A DNA stretch of 64,000 bases from Burkholderia diffusa. Its GTDB lineage: Bacteria > Pseudomonadota > Gammaproteobacteria > Burkholderiales > Burkholderiaceae. Each line of letters starts with the position of its first letter. Within the stretch, counting starts at the first letter, position 1. The notes beneath the pieces are model-generated. The model was not told where the DNA came from and did no database searches. It worked only from the letters and a program-made list of their open reading frames with translations. The position numbers and the translations under genes are program-made. Positions 26,319 to 34,648 of the stretch are shown in pieces. The stretch is taken from contig NZ_CABVPN010000023.1 in assembly GCF_902499115.1 (NCBI RefSeq), positions 72,461-136,460 of the forward strand, in the 5' to 3' direction.

Positions 26319-27248
26319 ATGACATCGAGCAGCACACCGCGCTATCGCGGCATCTTCCCCGTCGTCCCGACGACGTTTACCGACACCGGCGAGCTCGACC
26401 TCGCGAGCCAGAAGCGCGCGGTCGATTTCATGATCGACGCCGGCTCGGACGGCCTGTGCATTCTCGCGAACTTCTCCGAGCAATTCGCGGTCACCGACGA
26501 CGAGCGCGACGTGCTCACGCGCACGATCCTCGAGCACGTCGCCGGCCGCGTGCCGGTGATCGTCACGACATCGCATTACAGCACGCAGGTCTGCGCGGCG
26601 CGCAGCCTGCGCGCACAGCAGCTCGGCGCGGCGATGGTGATGGCGATGCCGCCGTACCACGGCGCGACGTTCCGCGTGCCCGAAGCGCAGATCTTCGATT
26701 TCTATGCGCGCGTGTCGGATGCGATCGACATCCCGATCATGATCCAGGACGCGCCCGCGAGCGGCACCGCGCTGTCCGCGCCGTTCCTTGCGCGGATGGC
26801 GCGCGAGATCGAGCAGGTCGCGTACTTCAAGATCGAGACGCCCGGTGCGGCGAACAAGCTGCGCGAGCTGATCCGGCTCGGCGGCGACGCGATCGAAGGG
26901 CCGTGGGACGGCGAGGAAGCGATCACGCTGCTCGCCGACCTGCATGCGGGCGCGACCGGCGCAATGACGGGCGGCGGGTTTCCGGACGGCATCCGGCCGA
27001 TCCTCGAAGCGTTCCGCGAAGGGCGACACGACGATGCGTTCGCGCGCTACCAGGCGTGGCTGCCGCTGATCAATCACGAGAACCGCCAGTCCGGGATCCT
27101 GACCGCGAAGGCGCTGATGCGCGAAGGCGGAGTGATCGCGTGCGAGCGGCCGCGGCATCCGATGCCGGAACTGCACCCTGACACGCGTGCGGAGCTGATC
27201 GCGATCGCACGCCGGCTCGATCCGCTCGTGCTGCGCTGGGCGCGCTGA
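26319..27248 (+). CDS. L-2-keto-3-deoxyarabonate dehydratase (DapA superfamily)
   Basis: This 309-residue class I enzyme of the DHDPS/NAL superfamily converts L-2-keto-3-deoxyarabonate to alpha-ketoglutarate semialdehyde. The probable Schiff-base lysine is Lys171 (VAYFKIETPG), and the substrate loop has ILANFSEQFAVTDDER, characteristic of this dehydratase rather than of DapA. GGACC spaced before the ATG and operon order (dehydratase, MFS, this gene, dehydrogenase, ABC genes, lactonase) support the L-arabinose assignment (araD in Azospirillum terms). Confidence 0.88.
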   Translation: MTSSSTPRYRGIFPVVPTTFTDTGELDLASQKRAVDFMIDAGSDGLCILANFSEQFAVTDDERDVLTRTILEHVAGRVPVIVTTSHYSTQVCAARSLRAQQLGAAMVMAMPPYHGATFRVPEAQIFDFYARVSDAIDIPIMIQDAPASGTALSAPFLARMAREIEQVAYFKIETPGAANKLRELIRLGGDAIEGPWDGEEAITLLADLHAGATGAMTGGGFPDGIRPILEAFREGRHDDAFARYQAWLPLINHENRQSGILTAKALMREGGVIACERPRHPMPELHPDTRAELIAIARRLDPLVLRWAR

Positions 27249-27272
27249 GCGAATGGCGAAGGAGAAACGCAA

Positions 27273-28202
27273 ATGAGCAAGGTGATTTCGCTGGGCGTGA
27301 TAGGGATCGGCAAGATCGCGCGCGACCAGCATCTGCCGGCGATCGCCGCCGAGCCGGGCTTCGTGTTGACCGCCTGCGCGAGCCGTCACGCGGAGGTCAA
27401 CGGGGTACGCAATTATCCGGATCTGACCGCGCTGCTGGCCGCCGAGCGCGAGCTCGACGCCGTGTCGCTGTGCGCGCCGCCACAGGTGCGCTACGCGCAG
27501 GCACGCGCCGCGCTCGAAGCCGGCAAGCACGTGATGCTCGAGAAGCCGCCGGGCGCGACGCTCGGCGAAGTGGCTGCGCTGGACGCGCTCGCGCGCGAAC
27601 GCGGCCTCACGCTGTTCGCGACCTGGCATTCGCGCTGCGCGAGCGCGGTCGAACCGGCGCGGGCATGGCTCGCGACGCGCACGATCCGCGCGGTGCAGGT
27701 GCGCTGGAAGGAAGACGTGCGACGCTGGCATCCGGGGCAGCAGTGGATCTGGGAGCCGGGCGGCCTCGGTGTGTTCGATCCAGGCATCAACGCGCTGTCG
27801 ATCGTCACGCGGATCCTGCCGCGCGAACTCGTGCTGCGCGAAGCGACGCTCTATGTGCCGAGCGACGCGCAGATGCCGATCGCGGCCGAACTCGATTGCG
27901 CGGATACGGACGGCGTGCCGGTGCGTGCGGAATTCGACTGGCGCCACGGCCCGGTCGAGCAGTGGGAGATCGCGGTCGACACGTCGGACGGCGTGCTCGC
28001 GATCAGCCGCGGCGGCGCGCAGTTGTCGATCGACGGCGCGCCGGTCGAGATCGGGCCGGAGCGCGAGTATCCGGCGCTGTATGCGCATTTCCGCGCGCTG
28101 ATCGCGCGCGGCGAAAGCGACGTCGACGTACGGCCGTTGCGGCTCGTCGCCGACGCGTTTCTGTTCGGGCGGCGCGTCGGGACCGACGCGTTCGGCCGCT
28201 GA
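27273..28202 (+). CDS. L-arabinose (D-galactose) 1-dehydrogenase, Gfo/Idh/MocA family
   Basis: This 309-residue NAD(P)-dependent dehydrogenase oxidises the C1 hydroxyl of L-arabinose, and often D-galactose, to the lactone. The Rossmann motif is GVIGIGKIARDQHLPAI (about residues 8-24), with the EKPPGATLGEV loop that contains the catalytic-site lysine region. The motif WIWEPGGLGVFDPGINAL marks the AraA/galactose dehydrogenase branch. AGGAG precedes the ATG. It is 24 bases after the KDA dehydratase gene. Confidence 0.88.
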   Translation: MSKVISLGVIGIGKIARDQHLPAIAAEPGFVLTACASRHAEVNGVRNYPDLTALLAAERELDAVSLCAPPQVRYAQARAALEAGKHVMLEKPPGATLGEVAALDALARERGLTLFATWHSRCASAVEPARAWLATRTIRAVQVRWKEDVRRWHPGQQWIWEPGGLGVFDPGINALSIVTRILPRELVLREATLYVPSDAQMPIAAELDCADTDGVPVRAEFDWRHGPVEQWEIAVDTSDGVLAISRGGAQLSIDGAPVEIGPEREYPALYAHFRALIARGESDVDVRPLRLVADAFLFGRRVGTDAFGR

Positions 28203-28285
28203 CACCGTGCCGGCGCACGCCACAGCGAGCGCGACCCGGCGCGATGAGTATTGAAGACCCCAGCCAATAGACAAGGAGACACCGC

Positions 28286-29299
28286 ATGAACCGAACCAAC
28301 CGAACGATTCGCCGGCACACCCTGCGCGCGCTGCTGGCCGCGCTTTGCATCGCGCCGCTCGGCATGCACGGCGCCGCGCATGCCGACGCGCCGCTGAAGA
28401 TCGGCTTCCTGGTGAAGATGCCCGAGCAGGCATGGTTCATCAACGAGCAGAACGCGGCGTCCGCACTGGGCCAGAAGGAAAACTTCTCGGTCGTGAAGAT
28501 CGGCACGCCGGATGGCGAGAAGGTGCTGGCCGCGATCGACAACCTAAACTCGCAAGGCGCGCAGGGTTTCGTGATCTGTGCACCCGACGTGCGCCTCGGG
28601 CCGGCGATCGCCGCGCGCGCGAAGCGCTACAACATGAAGTTCGTGACGGTTGACGACCAGCTCGTCGACTCGACCGGCAAGCCGCTCACGAACGTGCCGC
28701 ACCTGGGGATGTCGGCGACCAAGATCGGCAACCAGGTCGGCCAGGCGATCGCCGACGAGATGAAGCGACGCGGCTGGAAGCCTGAGGAAGTCGGCGCGTT
28801 GCGCATCACCAATTACGAGTTGCCGACGGCGAAGCTGCGCACCGACGGTGCGACGCAGGCGTTGCTCGCGAACGGCTTCCGCAAGGAGAACATCTTCGAC
28901 GCGCCGCAGAAGACGACCGATGACAGCGGTGGCCTGGAGGCGGCCTTCCCGGTGCTCTCACGCCATCCGAACGTGAAGAAATGGGTGGTCTTCGCGCTGA
29001 ACGAGGAAACCGTGCTCGGCGCGGTGCGCGCGACCGAACAGCTGCACATCCCGGCGGCCGACGTGATCGGCGTCGGCATCAACGGCGCGGGCGAGGCATT
29101 CGCCGAATTCCAGAAGAAGGAACCGACCGGCTTCTACGGGACGATCGCGGTCAGCTCGACGAACCACGGCAAGGACAGCACGCAGAACCTCGTCGACTGG
29201 ATCCGTAACGGCAAGACGCCGCCCGCCGACACGCAGACGAGCGGCAAGCTGATGACGCGCGCGAACTGGAAGGCCGTGCGCGCCGAGCTCGGCATCTGA
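28286..29299 (+). CDS. araF: L-arabinose ABC transporter periplasmic binding protein AraF
   Basis: This 337-residue protein has a signal peptide ending near GAAHADAPLK (about residue 34). The mature part begins IGFLVKMPEQAWFINEQ and has VTVDDQLVDSTGKPL and GINGAGEAFAEFQ, closely following AraF-type arabinose binders of the pentose-binding family. It is the first of three ABC genes (araFGH). AAGGAGAC lies 4 bases before the ATG, indicating high translation, as usual for binding proteins. Confidence 0.92.
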   Translation: MNRTNRTIRRHTLRALLAALCIAPLGMHGAAHADAPLKIGFLVKMPEQAWFINEQNAASALGQKENFSVVKIGTPDGEKVLAAIDNLNSQGAQGFVICAPDVRLGPAIAARAKRYNMKFVTVDDQLVDSTGKPLTNVPHLGMSATKIGNQVGQAIADEMKRRGWKPEEVGALRITNYELPTAKLRTDGATQALLANGFRKENIFDAPQKTTDDSGGLEAAFPVLSRHPNVKKWVVFALNEETVLGAVRATEQLHIPAADVIGVGINGAGEAFAEFQKKEPTGFYGTIAVSSTNHGKDSTQNLVDWIRNGKTPPADTQTSGKLMTRANWKAVRAELGI

Positions 29300-29319
29300 G
29301 CGTGCGGGGCGACGACGCG

Positions 29320-30861
29320 ATGACGATGCAGACGATGACGGCCGTGTCCGACAACGACGACGCGGCCACCTCCGGCGGCGCGCTGCTCGCGCTCGACGGC
29401 ATCACGGTGACGTTCCCGGGCGTGCGCGCGCTCGATGGCGTGTCGCTGTCGGTGCGCGCGGGCGAAGTGCACGGGCTGATGGGCGAGAACGGCGCGGGCA
29501 AGTCGACGCTGCTGAAGGTGCTGTCCGGCGTGAACCAGCCGCAGGCCGGCACGCTGACGCTGAACGGCACGGTGCAGCACTTCGCGTCGACGCGCGCGGC
29601 GCTCGAGGCCGGCATCGCGATCATCTACCAGGAGCTGCATCTGGTGCCCGAGCTGACGGTCGCGGAGAACCTGATGCTCGGTCAGTTGCCGAGCCGGCTC
29701 GGCGTGGTCGACGAACGTGCGCTTGCCGTGCGCGCGCTCGATGCGCTGGAGCGGCTCGGCGAGCACATCGATCCGGGCATTCCGGTGAAGTATCTGTCGA
29801 TCGGCCAGCGCCAGATGATCGAGATCGGCAAGGCGCTGATGCGCGACGCGCGCGTGATCGCGTTCGACGAACCGACCAGCTCGCTGTCCGCGCGCGAAAC
29901 CAAGCAGCTGTTCCGCATCATCCGCGCGCTGCGCGCGGAAGGCCGCGCGATCATCTACGTCACGCACCGGATGGAGGAAGTGTATGAACTGTGCGACCGC
30001 GTGACCGTGTTTCGCGACGGCCGCCGCATCGACACGTTCGAATCCGTCGCCGATCTCGATCGCGACCGGCTGATCGGCTGCATGGTCGGCCGTTCGATCG
30101 AGGACGTGTACGGCTACCGGCCGCGCACGGCCGGCGACGTGCTGATCGAGGCGAAAGGGCTGGCGGGGCCCGGGTTATCCGAGCCCGTGTCGTTCGCCGC
30201 GCGGCGCGGCGAGATCGTCGGCTTCTTCGGGCTCGTCGGCGCGGGCCGTTCGGAGCTGATGAAGCTGCTGTACGGCGCCGCGCGCCCGAGTGCGGGGCAC
30301 GTCGAGCTGAACGGGCGTCGCGTCGCGTTCGCAAGCCCGCGCGACGCGGTGCGTGCCGGCATCGCGCTGTGCCCGGAAGACCGCAAGCAGGAGGGCATCG
30401 TCGCGATCGCGTCGGTGGCCGACAACCTGAACATCAGCGCGCGCCGGCATTTCAGCCCGGCGCGCGTGCTGCTCGACGCACGGCGTGAACGCGAGCTCGC
30501 GCAACGCTACATCGAGCGGCTGGCGATCAAGACCCGCGACGGCGAGACGCCGATCGGCGCGCTGTCGGGCGGCAACCAGCAGAAAGTCGTCCTCGCGCGC
30601 TGGCTGGCCGAGCGCATCGACGTGTTCCTGATGGACGAGCCGACGCGCGGCATCGATGTCGGCGCGCGCGCGGAAATCTACAACCTGTTCTACGAGCTCG
30701 CGGAAGCGGGCCGCACGGTGATCATCGTGTCGAGCGACCTGGCCGAGGTGATCGGCGTGTCGGACCGGATCGTCGTGATGAAGGAAGGACGGATCGCGGG
30801 CGAGGTCGCGAAGGCGCAGGCGACGCCCGACGCGCTGATCAAGCTCGCGCTGCCGCGCTAG
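29320..30861 (+). CDS. araG: L-arabinose ABC transporter ATPase AraG
   Basis: This ATPase has two nucleotide-binding domains and about 513 residues. The first domain has Walker A GENGAGKST, signature-region YLSIGQRQM and Walker B VIAFDEP. The second has GLVGAGRSE in place of a canonical Walker A, as is normal for the monosaccharide family, then LSGGNQQK and VFLMDEPTRGIDVGA. I chose the ATG at 29320; a GTG at 29302, nearer the araF stop, is the alternative start, and neither has a strong ribosome site. Confidence 0.92.
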   Translation: MTMQTMTAVSDNDDAATSGGALLALDGITVTFPGVRALDGVSLSVRAGEVHGLMGENGAGKSTLLKVLSGVNQPQAGTLTLNGTVQHFASTRAALEAGIAIIYQELHLVPELTVAENLMLGQLPSRLGVVDERALAVRALDALERLGEHIDPGIPVKYLSIGQRQMIEIGKALMRDARVIAFDEPTSSLSARETKQLFRIIRALRAEGRAIIYVTHRMEEVYELCDRVTVFRDGRRIDTFESVADLDRDRLIGCMVGRSIEDVYGYRPRTAGDVLIEAKGLAGPGLSEPVSFAARRGEIVGFFGLVGAGRSELMKLLYGAARPSAGHVELNGRRVAFASPRDAVRAGIALCPEDRKQEGIVAIASVADNLNISARRHFSPARVLLDARRERELAQRYIERLAIKTRDGETPIGALSGGNQQKVVLARWLAERIDVFLMDEPTRGIDVGARAEIYNLFYELAEAGRTVIIVSSDLAEVIGVSDRIVVMKEGRIAGEVAKAQATPDALIKLALPR

Positions 30862-30893
30862 CGCCCCGCAACGATCAACCGGATGCAAATGAA

Positions 30894-31913
30894 ATGAGCC
30901 AGGCAATGCAACCCCAACGCACTTCCCCGTCCCCCGATGCCGCCGCCGTGCCCGCACGCGCGCGCGGCGGCGTGTGGCAGCTGATCAACCGTTCCGGCAT
31001 CGTGATGGTGTTTTTCGTGCTGTTCGCGACGCTGTCGCTGACCGTGCCGGACTTCTTCACGCCGCGCAACATCCAGGGCCTGCTGCTGTCGGTCACGCTG
31101 ATCGGCTCGATCGCGGTGACGATGATGTTCGTGCTCGCGCTCGGCGAGGTCGACCTGTCGGTCGCGTCGATCGTCGCGTTCTCGGGCGTCGTCGCGTCGA
31201 CGCTGATCACCGCGACGCACAGCGTCGTGCTCGGCATCGCGGCCGGCGTGCTCGCGGGCGGTGCGGTCGGGCTCGTCAACGGCGTGCTGATCGCGCGCTG
31301 GCGGATCAATTCCCTGATCGTCACGCTCGCGATGATGGAAGTCGTGCGCGGGCTCGCGTTCATCACGTCGAACGGCGACGCGGTGATGATTTCGGAGGAG
31401 CGCTTCTTCGAGCTCGGCGGCGGGTCGTTCCTCGGCATCTCGTATCCGATCTGGAGCAACATCGTCGGCTTCGTCGTGTTCGGCTTCCTCTTGCGCAAGA
31501 CGGTGTTCGGCAAGAACGTGCTGGCCGTCGGCGGCAACGGCGAGGCCGCGCTGCTCGCGGGGCTGCCGGTGATGCGCATCAAGATCGCGGTGTTCGTGCT
31601 GCAGGGGCTCGTGACCGGCTTCGCCGGCGTGATGCTTGCGTCGCGGATGAGCCTCGGCGATCCGAAAACGTCCGTCGGCCTCGAGCTCGGCGTGATCTCC
31701 GCGTGCGTGCTCGGCGGCGTGTCGCTGACGGGCGGCGTCGCGACGATTTCCGGCGTGCTGGTCGGCGTGCTGATCATGGGTTCCGTGCAGGACGCGATGA
31801 GCCTGCTGAACGTGCCGACCTTTTACCAATATCTGATACGCGGCGGAATTCTGTTGCTCGCGGTGCTGTTCGACCAGTATCGTCGCAACCAGCGGCGCGC
31901 GATGAAGATCTGA
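30894..31913 (+). CDS. araH: L-arabinose ABC transporter permease AraH
   Basis: This 339-residue permease of the BPD_transp_2 (ribose/xylose/arabinose) family has about ten hydrophobic segments. Landmarks are TLSLTVPDFFTPRNIQGLL, ALGEVDLSVASIVAFSGVV and LGGVSLTGGVATISGVLVG. The ATG follows araG by 32 bases. It forms the membrane channel with AraG and takes substrate from AraF. Confidence 0.92.
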   Translation: MSQAMQPQRTSPSPDAAAVPARARGGVWQLINRSGIVMVFFVLFATLSLTVPDFFTPRNIQGLLLSVTLIGSIAVTMMFVLALGEVDLSVASIVAFSGVVASTLITATHSVVLGIAAGVLAGGAVGLVNGVLIARWRINSLIVTLAMMEVVRGLAFITSNGDAVMISEERFFELGGGSFLGISYPIWSNIVGFVVFGFLLRKTVFGKNVLAVGGNGEAALLAGLPVMRIKIAVFVLQGLVTGFAGVMLASRMSLGDPKTSVGLELGVISACVLGGVSLTGGVATISGVLVGVLIMGSVQDAMSLLNVPTFYQYLIRGGILLLAVLFDQYRRNQRRAMKI

Positions 31914-31964
31914 CCCTGACGAACGCGCGGCCGCCCGCGAAGGCGACAGACATCGGGAGACGGC

Positions 31965-32864
31965 ATGCAACAGATTCATCCGGGCGCGGCGGCGCTGCTG
32001 GTCGACAGCCGCAATACGCTCGGCGAAGGCGCGACGTGGTGCGACGCGACGCACGCGCTGTACTGGACGGACATCGAAGGCGCGCGGCTGTGGCGCTGCC
32101 GCGCGGACGGCTCGGACCTCGCGCAGTGGCCGATGCCTGAACGGCTCGCGTGCTTCGCGCTGACGAACGAGCCGAATGTGCTGCTCGTCGGGCTCGCGAC
32201 GCATCTTGCGTTCTTCGATCTGCGCAGCGGCGAATTCACGCGGATCGTCGACGTCGAACCCGATCTGCCGACGCGCCTGAACGACGGCCGCTGCGATCCG
32301 TTCGGCGCGTTCGTGTTCGGGATGAAGGACGAAGGCGGCGACCCGCCGCGCGCGGTCGGCGGCTTCTACCGGCTCAATCCGGACCTCACGCTCGACCGGC
32401 TTGCGTTGCCGGCGGCGGCGATCGCGAACAGCATCGCGTTCTCGCCGGACGGCACGAAGATGACCTTCTGCGATTCGATGGTGCGCGAGATTCGCGTCTG
32501 CGATTACGGCGCGGGCGGCGACGTGGCCAATGTGCGGCCGTTCGCGCGACTGACCGATGCGGACGGCGACCCGGACGGCTCGACGATGGATCGCGACGGC
32601 GGCCTGTGGAACGCGCAGTGGGGCGGCCGGCGGGTGGTGCGCTACGGGCCGGACGGCGTCGAGACGGACCGCGTTACCGTGCCGACAGCGCAGCCGAGCT
32701 GCGTGACGCTCGACGCCGAAGGCCGGCTTTATGTGACGAGCGCCCATGTCGGGTTGAGCGATGACGCGCTGGCGAGCGATGCGCACGCCGGCGGCGTATT
32801 CGTCGCCCGGACGCGCTACATGGGGCTGCCGACGGCGCGATTCGCGGGGGCGCCGCGCGGCTGA
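31965..32864 (+). CDS. SMP-30/gluconolactonase family, probable L-arabinonolactonase
   Basis: This 299-residue six-bladed propeller lactonase probably hydrolyses L-arabino-gamma-lactone, the product of the dehydrogenase encoded upstream, to L-arabonate. Visible metal-site landmarks are TLGEGATWCDATHALYWTDI near the start (Glu ligand), RLNDGRCDPFG (Asn/Asp) and DPDGSTMDRDGGLWNAQWGG. AGAC is close before the ATG. It is the last gene of the arabinose operon, 51 bases after araH. The final enzyme of the pathway, alpha-ketoglutarate semialdehyde dehydrogenase, is not in this operon. Confidence 0.88.
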   Translation: MQQIHPGAAALLVDSRNTLGEGATWCDATHALYWTDIEGARLWRCRADGSDLAQWPMPERLACFALTNEPNVLLVGLATHLAFFDLRSGEFTRIVDVEPDLPTRLNDGRCDPFGAFVFGMKDEGGDPPRAVGGFYRLNPDLTLDRLALPAAAIANSIAFSPDGTKMTFCDSMVREIRVCDYGAGGDVANVRPFARLTDADGDPDGSTMDRDGGLWNAQWGGRRVVRYGPDGVETDRVTVPTAQPSCVTLDAEGRLYVTSAHVGLSDDALASDAHAGGVFVARTRYMGLPTARFAGAPRG

Positions 32865-33035
32865 CCGCGTATCGGATCCCGTTCATGGGATGCGTCTGAC
32901 GCGGCGAGCCAGGCGATCAGGCGCGCGGTCTGCCGCGCATGCGCGAGCGCACGGTGGCAGTCCGGCTTGCCGGAGCACGCCGTTCGCGCCCCGACGTGCT
33001 GGTAAGATGGCCCGCAATTCCATCCCGCCCGCACC

Positions 33036-33539
33036 ATGAGTTCCGCACCGACCAAGCCCGCGAACCCGAAAAACGCCGCGAAGAACGCCGCCCGTGCGAC
33101 GGGCGACAAGCCGAAGGCCCGCGTGCCGCAGCGCCTGACCTACGTGGTCGGCAGTCTCGAACGGCTGCTGCGCCGCCACATGACCGACGCGCTCGCGCCG
33201 CTCGGCATCACGCTCGCGCAATACACGGCGCTGTCGGTGCTCGAGGCGCGCGGTGCGTCGTCGAACGCGCAGCTGGCGGAGCGCTCGTTCATCACGCCGC
33301 AATCGGCGAACGAGGTCATGAGCGTGATGGCCGCCCGCGGTTTCGTCACGCGCGAAGCCGACCCGTCGCATGGCCGCATCATCCTGCTGACGCTGACCGA
33401 CGAAGGCGCGGCGATGCTGCGCGAATGCGAAGCCGTGCTGCGTCCGCTCGAGACGCGAATGCTCGGCGACGTCTCCATCGACGACGCCACGCACGTGCAG
33501 CGCGCGCTCGAACTGTTCGTACGCAACCTGCGCGGCTGA
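33036..33539 (+). CDS. MarR-family regulator of the hydroxycinnamate genes
   Basis: This 167-residue MarR repressor has a lysine/alanine-rich N-terminal tail, then the winged helix with AQYTALSVLEARGASSNAQL, FITPQSANEVMSVMAARGFV and the DPSHGRIILLTLTDEG wing. It stands immediately before the ferulate catabolic operon. MarR proteins of this branch (HcaR, FerR, CouR) bind hydroxycinnamoyl-CoA thioesters. Matching inverted repeats (ATCAGG-N3-CCTGAT) lie before ech and before the MFS gene but not before this gene, so it may not regulate itself. Confidence 0.88.
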   Translation: MSSAPTKPANPKNAAKNAARATGDKPKARVPQRLTYVVGSLERLLRRHMTDALAPLGITLAQYTALSVLEARGASSNAQLAERSFITPQSANEVMSVMAARGFVTREADPSHGRIILLTLTDEGAAMLRECEAVLRPLETRMLGDVSIDDATHVQRALELFVRNLRG

Positions 33540-33560
33540 CCCTTTCCCCGAACTTCCACG

Positions 33561-33590
33561 ACACGGGCCCGTGCGGCCCGTGTTCGCTTT
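33561..33590 (+). terminator. Terminator after the MarR gene
   Basis: ACACGGGCC (33561-33569) and GGCCCGTGT (33575-33583) form a perfect 9-base stem with a 5-base loop, followed by TCGCTTT. It begins 22 bases past the MarR stop and separates it from the ech operon. Confidence 0.75.
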
Positions 33591-33682
33591 CCCGCCTGCT
33601 CGCCGGTCGCCTGACCGTTCCCCGATTCCATCGTTGCCGCCACTTTCCGCTCCGGGTTTACACCGGCGCTCGTGCCGCTTGC

Positions 33683-33703
33683 AATATCAGGTAGCCTGAT
33701 ATT
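33683..33703. promoter_or_regulatory. MarR operator before ech
   Basis: AATATCAGG and CCTGATATT are perfect 9-base inverted arms around TAG. The site lies 68 bases upstream of the ech start codon. The core ATCAGG-N3-CCTGAT recurs at 38077-38091, before the MFS gene of the same regulon. Confidence 0.8.
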
Positions 33704-33770
33704 AAATGAAGCCGTCCGCAGCAGGAATGCTGCGCACCGAATCGCACAGGAACGAACGACAGGAACCGAC

Positions 33771-34601
33771 ATGAGCAAGTACGACAACCGCTGGCAGACC
33801 GTTGAAGTGAAGGTGGAGGCCGGCATCGCGTGGGTCACGCTGAACCGCCCCGAGAAGCGCAACGCAATGAGCCCGACGCTGAACCGGGAGATGCTGGAAG
33901 TCCTCGACGCGGTCGAATTCGACGACGAGGCAAAGGTGCTGGTGCTGACCGGCGCGGGCGCCGCGTGGACGGCCGGCATGGATCTGAAGGAATATTTCCG
34001 CGAGATCGACGGCGGCTCCGACGCGCTGCAGGAAAAGGTGCGGCGCGACGCGTCGGAGTGGCAGTGGCGCCGCCTGCGGATGTACAACAAGCCGACCATC
34101 GCGATGGTGAACGGCTGGTGCTTCGGCGGCGGATTCTCGCCGCTCGTCGCGTGCGACCTTGCGATCGCGGCGGACGAAGCGGTGTTCGGCCTGTCGGAAA
34201 TCAACTGGGGCATCCCGCCGGGCAACCTCGTCAGCAAGGCGATGGCGGACACGGTCGGGCATCGCCGCGCGCTGCACTACATCATGACCGGCGACACGTT
34301 CACCGGTGCGGAGGCCGCCGAAATGGGCCTCGTGAACAGCAGCGTGCCGCTGGCCGGCCTGCGCGACGCGACGATCGCGCTCGCCGCGCGGCTGATGGAC
34401 AAGAACCCGGTCGTGCTGCGCGCGGCGAAGCACGGCTTCAAGCGTTCGCGCGAACTCACGTGGGAGCAGTGCGAGGATTACCTGTATGCGAAGCTCGACC
34501 AGGCGCAGCTGCGCGATCCGGAGCGCGGCCGCGAGCAGGGGCTGAAGCAGTTCCTCGACGACAAGACGATCAAGCCGGGCCTGCAGGCATACAAGCGCTG
34601 A
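33771..34601 (+). CDS. ech: Feruloyl-CoA (hydroxycinnamoyl-CoA) hydratase-lyase
   Basis: This 276-residue crotonase-fold enzyme hydrates and cleaves feruloyl-CoA to vanillin and acetyl-CoA. The start MSKYDNRWQTVEVKVEAG is the family start; the frame extends upstream to 33672 without similarity. Landmarks are RPEKRNAMSPTLNREM, GAGAAWTAGMDLKEYFREID and WCFGGGFSPLVACDLAIAAD, where the oxyanion hole and catalytic glutamate region lie, with the specific tail EQCEDYLYAKLDQAQLRDPE. It is the first gene of ech-vdh-fcs and carries the MarR operator in its promoter. Confidence 0.94.
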   Translation: MSKYDNRWQTVEVKVEAGIAWVTLNRPEKRNAMSPTLNREMLEVLDAVEFDDEAKVLVLTGAGAAWTAGMDLKEYFREIDGGSDALQEKVRRDASEWQWRRLRMYNKPTIAMVNGWCFGGGFSPLVACDLAIAADEAVFGLSEINWGIPPGNLVSKAMADTVGHRRALHYIMTGDTFTGAEAAEMGLVNSSVPLAGLRDATIALAARLMDKNPVVLRAAKHGFKRSRELTWEQCEDYLYAKLDQAQLRDPERGREQGLKQFLDDKTIKPGLQAYKR

Positions 34602-34648
34602 TACAAGCGCCGACGCAATCGACAGAGACAGGCAAGGCAGGAGACGAC

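Noticed and set aside
26319..27248. Calling this gene dapA (4-hydroxy-tetrahydrodipicolinate synthase)
   Set aside because: The substrate loop and operon context fit L-2-keto-3-deoxyarabonate dehydratase; nothing in the vicinity belongs to lysine synthesis.
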